Assembly: GCF_002865605.1 (NCBI RefSeq)
Contig: NZ_CP025583.1
Coordinates: 2,708,501 to 2,772,500 of the forward strand
Length of the DNA: 64,000 nt
DNA from: Paracoccus jeotgali
GTDB taxonomy: Bacteria; Pseudomonadota; Alphaproteobacteria; Rhodobacterales; Rhodobacteraceae
Direction: 5' to 3'
Shown here in pieces: positions 61,993-64,000 of the stretch (its first letter is position 1; each line of letters starts with the position of its first letter). The notes under the pieces were generated by a model. It ran no database searches, had not been told where the DNA came from, and saw only the letters and a list, made by a program, of their open reading frames with translations. A program made the translations under genes and the position numbers.

Positions 61993-62898
61993 CTACACGA
62001 TTCGCTCGTCCGGGTCGATCATTTCGACCAGCATTTTGGTGAACGCGTCGCCCAGAAGCGAGGGCGCCAGCGACAGCGGGCGGACGAGCGAGACATCGAC
62101 CCGGATCGACGGCCGCAGTTCCTTGATGATCAGATCCTGCGACATGGCGTTCGCGATGAACGGGTTGACCACCCCGACCCCCACGCCTGACGCCACCAGC
62201 GCGCAGATCGTGATCGAGGAATTGGTCTCGATGGCGGTATTTTCCGGCGCGCCCAGCCGGCGCAGGAACTCTCGCAACCGGATGACCATATCGTCGGAAT
62301 CGTTCAGCAGGATCATCCGGTGTTCGGTCAGATCTTCCAGACTAACCCAGTCCTGCTGCGCCAGCGGATGGTCTGGCGGAACGATGCAGACGGCAGAGGT
62401 CGTGGCGATGACAAGGCTTTCGAACTTTGACGGGTCGACCTTGCCCGTGGTCACGGCCAGATCGATCAGGTTCTGCACCAGAAGCTCGGCCAGCTGATCG
62501 GTCGGCAGGGTCTGAAGGCCGACGAAGGTGCCGGGAAACTGGTCCAGAAACCGCTTGAACACCCGTGGCAGCAGACCAGAGGCGAGCGTGGGCGTGCTGC
62601 CGACCCGCAGCACCCCCGCGCCCGATTTCCGCAGAACGCCGACTGCCGTTTCGATCTTTTCCAGTCCTTCGAAATGCCGCCGCAACGATTCGTAAAGCTG
62701 CTGCCCTTCCCGCGTCGGGCGCAGTCTGCCTCGATGATGCTCAAACAGTTTCAGCCGGGTCGCGCGCTGAAAATCGGACAGCTTGCGGCTGATCGAGGGC
62801 TGCGTGGTGTTCAGAAGCGAAGCGGCGCTGGTGGTGGTCCCCGTCTCCATCACCGCCTTGAACGCCTGAATCTGGCTGAAATTCAATGGTCTTACCAC
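61993..62898 (-). CDS. LysR-family regulator (OccR/NocR-like HTH)
   Basis: 301 residues from a GTG at 62898 with GGAG 7 bases upstream; the longer open frame adds 25 residues without similarity. HTH: NFSQIQAFKAVMETGTTTSAASLLNTTQPSISRKLSDFQ. The C-terminal domain is the LysR effector fold. It is divergent from the gene at 63038 with 139 bases between the two start codons, so probably controls it. Confidence 0.88.
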   Translation of the reverse strand: MVRPLNFSQIQAFKAVMETGTTTSAASLLNTTQPSISRKLSDFQRATRLKLFEHHRGRLRPTREGQQLYESLRRHFEGLEKIETAVGVLRKSGAGVLRVGSTPTLASGLLPRVFKRFLDQFPGTFVGLQTLPTDQLAELLVQNLIDLAVTTGKVDPSKFESLVIATTSAVCIVPPDHPLAQQDWVSLEDLTEHRMILLNDSDDMVIRLREFLRRLGAPENTAIETNSSITICALVASGVGVGVVNPFIANAMSQDLIIKELRPSIRVDVSLVRPLSLAPSLLGDAFTKMLVEMIDPDERIV

Positions 62899-62927
62899 GA
62901 TGCGTCTCCGTGCCGGTCCGGGGGAGT

Positions 62928-62942
62928 ATACCAGATGCGTAT
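62928..62942. promoter_or_regulatory. Candidate LysR operator in the divergent region
   Basis: ATAC-CAGATGC-GTAT: 4-bp arms with 7-base centre, the geometry of OccR/NocR boxes (ATAA-N7-TTAT). It lies 30-44 bases upstream of the LysR GTG and 96-110 bases upstream of the divergent gene. Confidence 0.45.
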
Positions 62943-63037
62943 GGATATGTAGAGAAATAACATTATCCAGCATCCCCGCCGGCGGCTACTGTCACAGCCA
63001 ACAGTTCGGTCATGACACTTTAACTTTCGAGGTATCC

Positions 63038-64000
63038 GTGAACCCAAGCCCTGATCTGTCGCGGTCTCCGTCGGATGAACCCTGTCCCGTAAAGCGGATA
63101 GGACGCGATCCCGGACACCACTTTTTCGGCTATTACGACAAGACCAACTGGGGGGCGCAGGACCGGCTTTTGCTGGGTCACCGGGTCGCTGATCGCGATT
63201 TCGAACTGACCCCCGAAACCGTGGCCGAGATCGGCTATTACGAGATGGCCGACGACAGCATCTTTCATGTCATCGGCTCGACCACGGCCTGGAACTGGCA
63301 GATGGGCAGTCAGCTGCAATGGCTGGATGCGACGGCCGGGCAGCGGCTGATCTATAACGTGCGGGCCGAGGGTGAGCTGTATCCCGGCTTTGGGTCGGTG
63401 ATCCATGACCTGGAAACGGGCGAATCCCGCCTGCTGCAGACGCCGATCTCTGTCGCCGCACCGAACGGGCGCTACGCCGTGACGGTCGATTATCAGCGGC
63501 TGTATATCACCCACCGAACCATCGGCTATGTCGGCGAAAACGGTCCAAAGCGCGACCTGCCGCTGTGCCCGGACGATGACGGCATCCACCGCGTCGATCT
63601 GGAAACCGGCGAGACGCAGATGCTGATCAGCTATGCCGGGCTGAAGGCGCTGGATCACCGGCCGTCGATGGACAAGGCCATCCATTGGGTCAGCCATATC
63701 GAGATCAACCCGTCCTCGGACCGTATCCTGTTCCTTCATCGCTGGACCGAGCGCGTCGAGGATGAAACCTGCTTCCTGCATCGGCTGATCACGATGAACC
63801 CCGATGGCAGCGATGTGCGGATTCTGGAGTGTTCCGACCACCCGCTGCCGCAGCTGGCCGAGGATTTCGACCCCACCCAGGTCGGCACCTTCGACTATGA
63901 GAAATCCGAATACCAGATCTCGCACCCGCTGTGGCGCGATGACCGTCAAGTCATCGTCTGGGGGCCGCATGACGGGTCCATCCACTATCATCTGTATGAA
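63038..64000 (+). CDS. Beta-propeller-like protein, possible oligogalacturonide-lyase-fold (3' truncated by window)
   Basis: Open from a GTG at 63038 (GAGG at 63029-63032) to the end of the window, 321 codons so far. The start reads DPGHHFFGYYDKTNW, followed by repeated propeller-type segments such as VIHDLETGESR, HRVDLETGETQML, HIEINPSSDRILFLHRW and LITMNPDGSDVRIL, the TolB/PD40 pattern. The oligogalacturonide lyase family has this fold, but catalytic residues cannot be checked because the end is missing. No signal peptide. Divergent from a LysR gene that probably regulates it. Confidence 0.7.
   Translation, partial: MNPSPDLSRSPSDEPCPVKRIGRDPGHHFFGYYDKTNWGAQDRLLLGHRVADRDFELTPETVAEIGYYEMADDSIFHVIGSTTAWNWQMGSQLQWLDATAGQRLIYNVRAEGELYPGFGSVIHDLETGESRLLQTPISVAAPNGRYAVTVDYQRLYITHRTIGYVGENGPKRDLPLCPDDDGIHRVDLETGETQMLISYAGLKALDHRPSMDKAIHWVSHIEINPSSDRILFLHRWTERVEDETCFLHRLITMNPDGSDVRILECSDHPLPQLAEDFDPTQVGTFDYEKSEYQISHPLWRDDRQVIVWGPHDGSIHYHLYE

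Noticed and set aside
1..64000. CRISPR array, tRNA or rRNA genes, IS elements
   Set aside because: No spaced direct repeats, tRNA-like cloverleaf ends or transposase genes were seen by eye.

Overview
The window is high-GC DNA with dense coding and tightly overlapping operons. Gene content (addB-addA-trxA, hslVU, an Fds-type NAD formate dehydrogenase, TRAP transporters, many LysR regulators) points to an alphaproteobacterium of the Rhodobacteraceae, probably Paracoccus or a close relative. This is inferred from gene order and protein character, not from a search. No tRNA, rRNA, CRISPR array, phage or intact IS element was seen.

Layout. 1-8.4 kb: housekeeping block with the end of addB, addA, trxA, a capsule-type surface-sugar protein on the minus strand, hslV-hslU and a small membrane protein. 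8.6-16.5 kb: surface-glycan genes, namely a double-domain GT2 glycosyltransferase, then a minus-strand operon of an RgpF-fused glycosyltransferase, a DegT aminotransferase, a left-handed beta-helix acyltransferase and another glycosyltransferase. 16.7-22.9 kb: fdsGBAD formate dehydrogenase with its LysR regulator, no fdsC. 23.1-34.9 kb: a second, highly coupled glycan operon with a Gfo/Idh oxidoreductase, a zinc-type dehydrogenase, a nucleotide-sugar epimerase, a glycoside hydrolase-epimerase fusion, four glycosyltransferases (three CgeB-like), UDP-xylose synthase, a methyltransferase and a small acidic protein.

35.2-47.0 kb: a catabolic island with a TRAP transporter, a VOC enzyme, a Rieske oxygenase and its reductase, an SDR-type epimerase, an unrecognised protein, a DUF1116 protein, an amidase, a LysR regulator and a double universal stress protein. 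Two nearly identical 15-bp palindromes (ATGAGAAAAYCTCAT) lie upstream of the transporter and of the oxygenase, so they probably form one regulon. 47.3-51.3 kb: a three-subunit GMC dehydrogenase set (subunit 3, flavoprotein, triheme cytochrome c) whose flavoprotein carries an in-frame TAG. 51.4-53.4 kb: small stress-type genes. Four sites matching GGAAC-N17-SGTT (EcfG-like general stress promoters) lie at 8.1, 47.3, 52.1 and 53.4 kb. 53.6-57.4 kb: a type III polyketide synthase, methyltransferase and FAD oxidoreductase operon with a PAP2 phosphatase behind it. 57.8-60.4 kb: PepSY protein, response regulator and histidine kinase. 60.6-64 kb: PhnB-like VOC protein, glutathione transferase, LysR regulator, and the start of a divergent beta-propeller-like protein that runs off the end.
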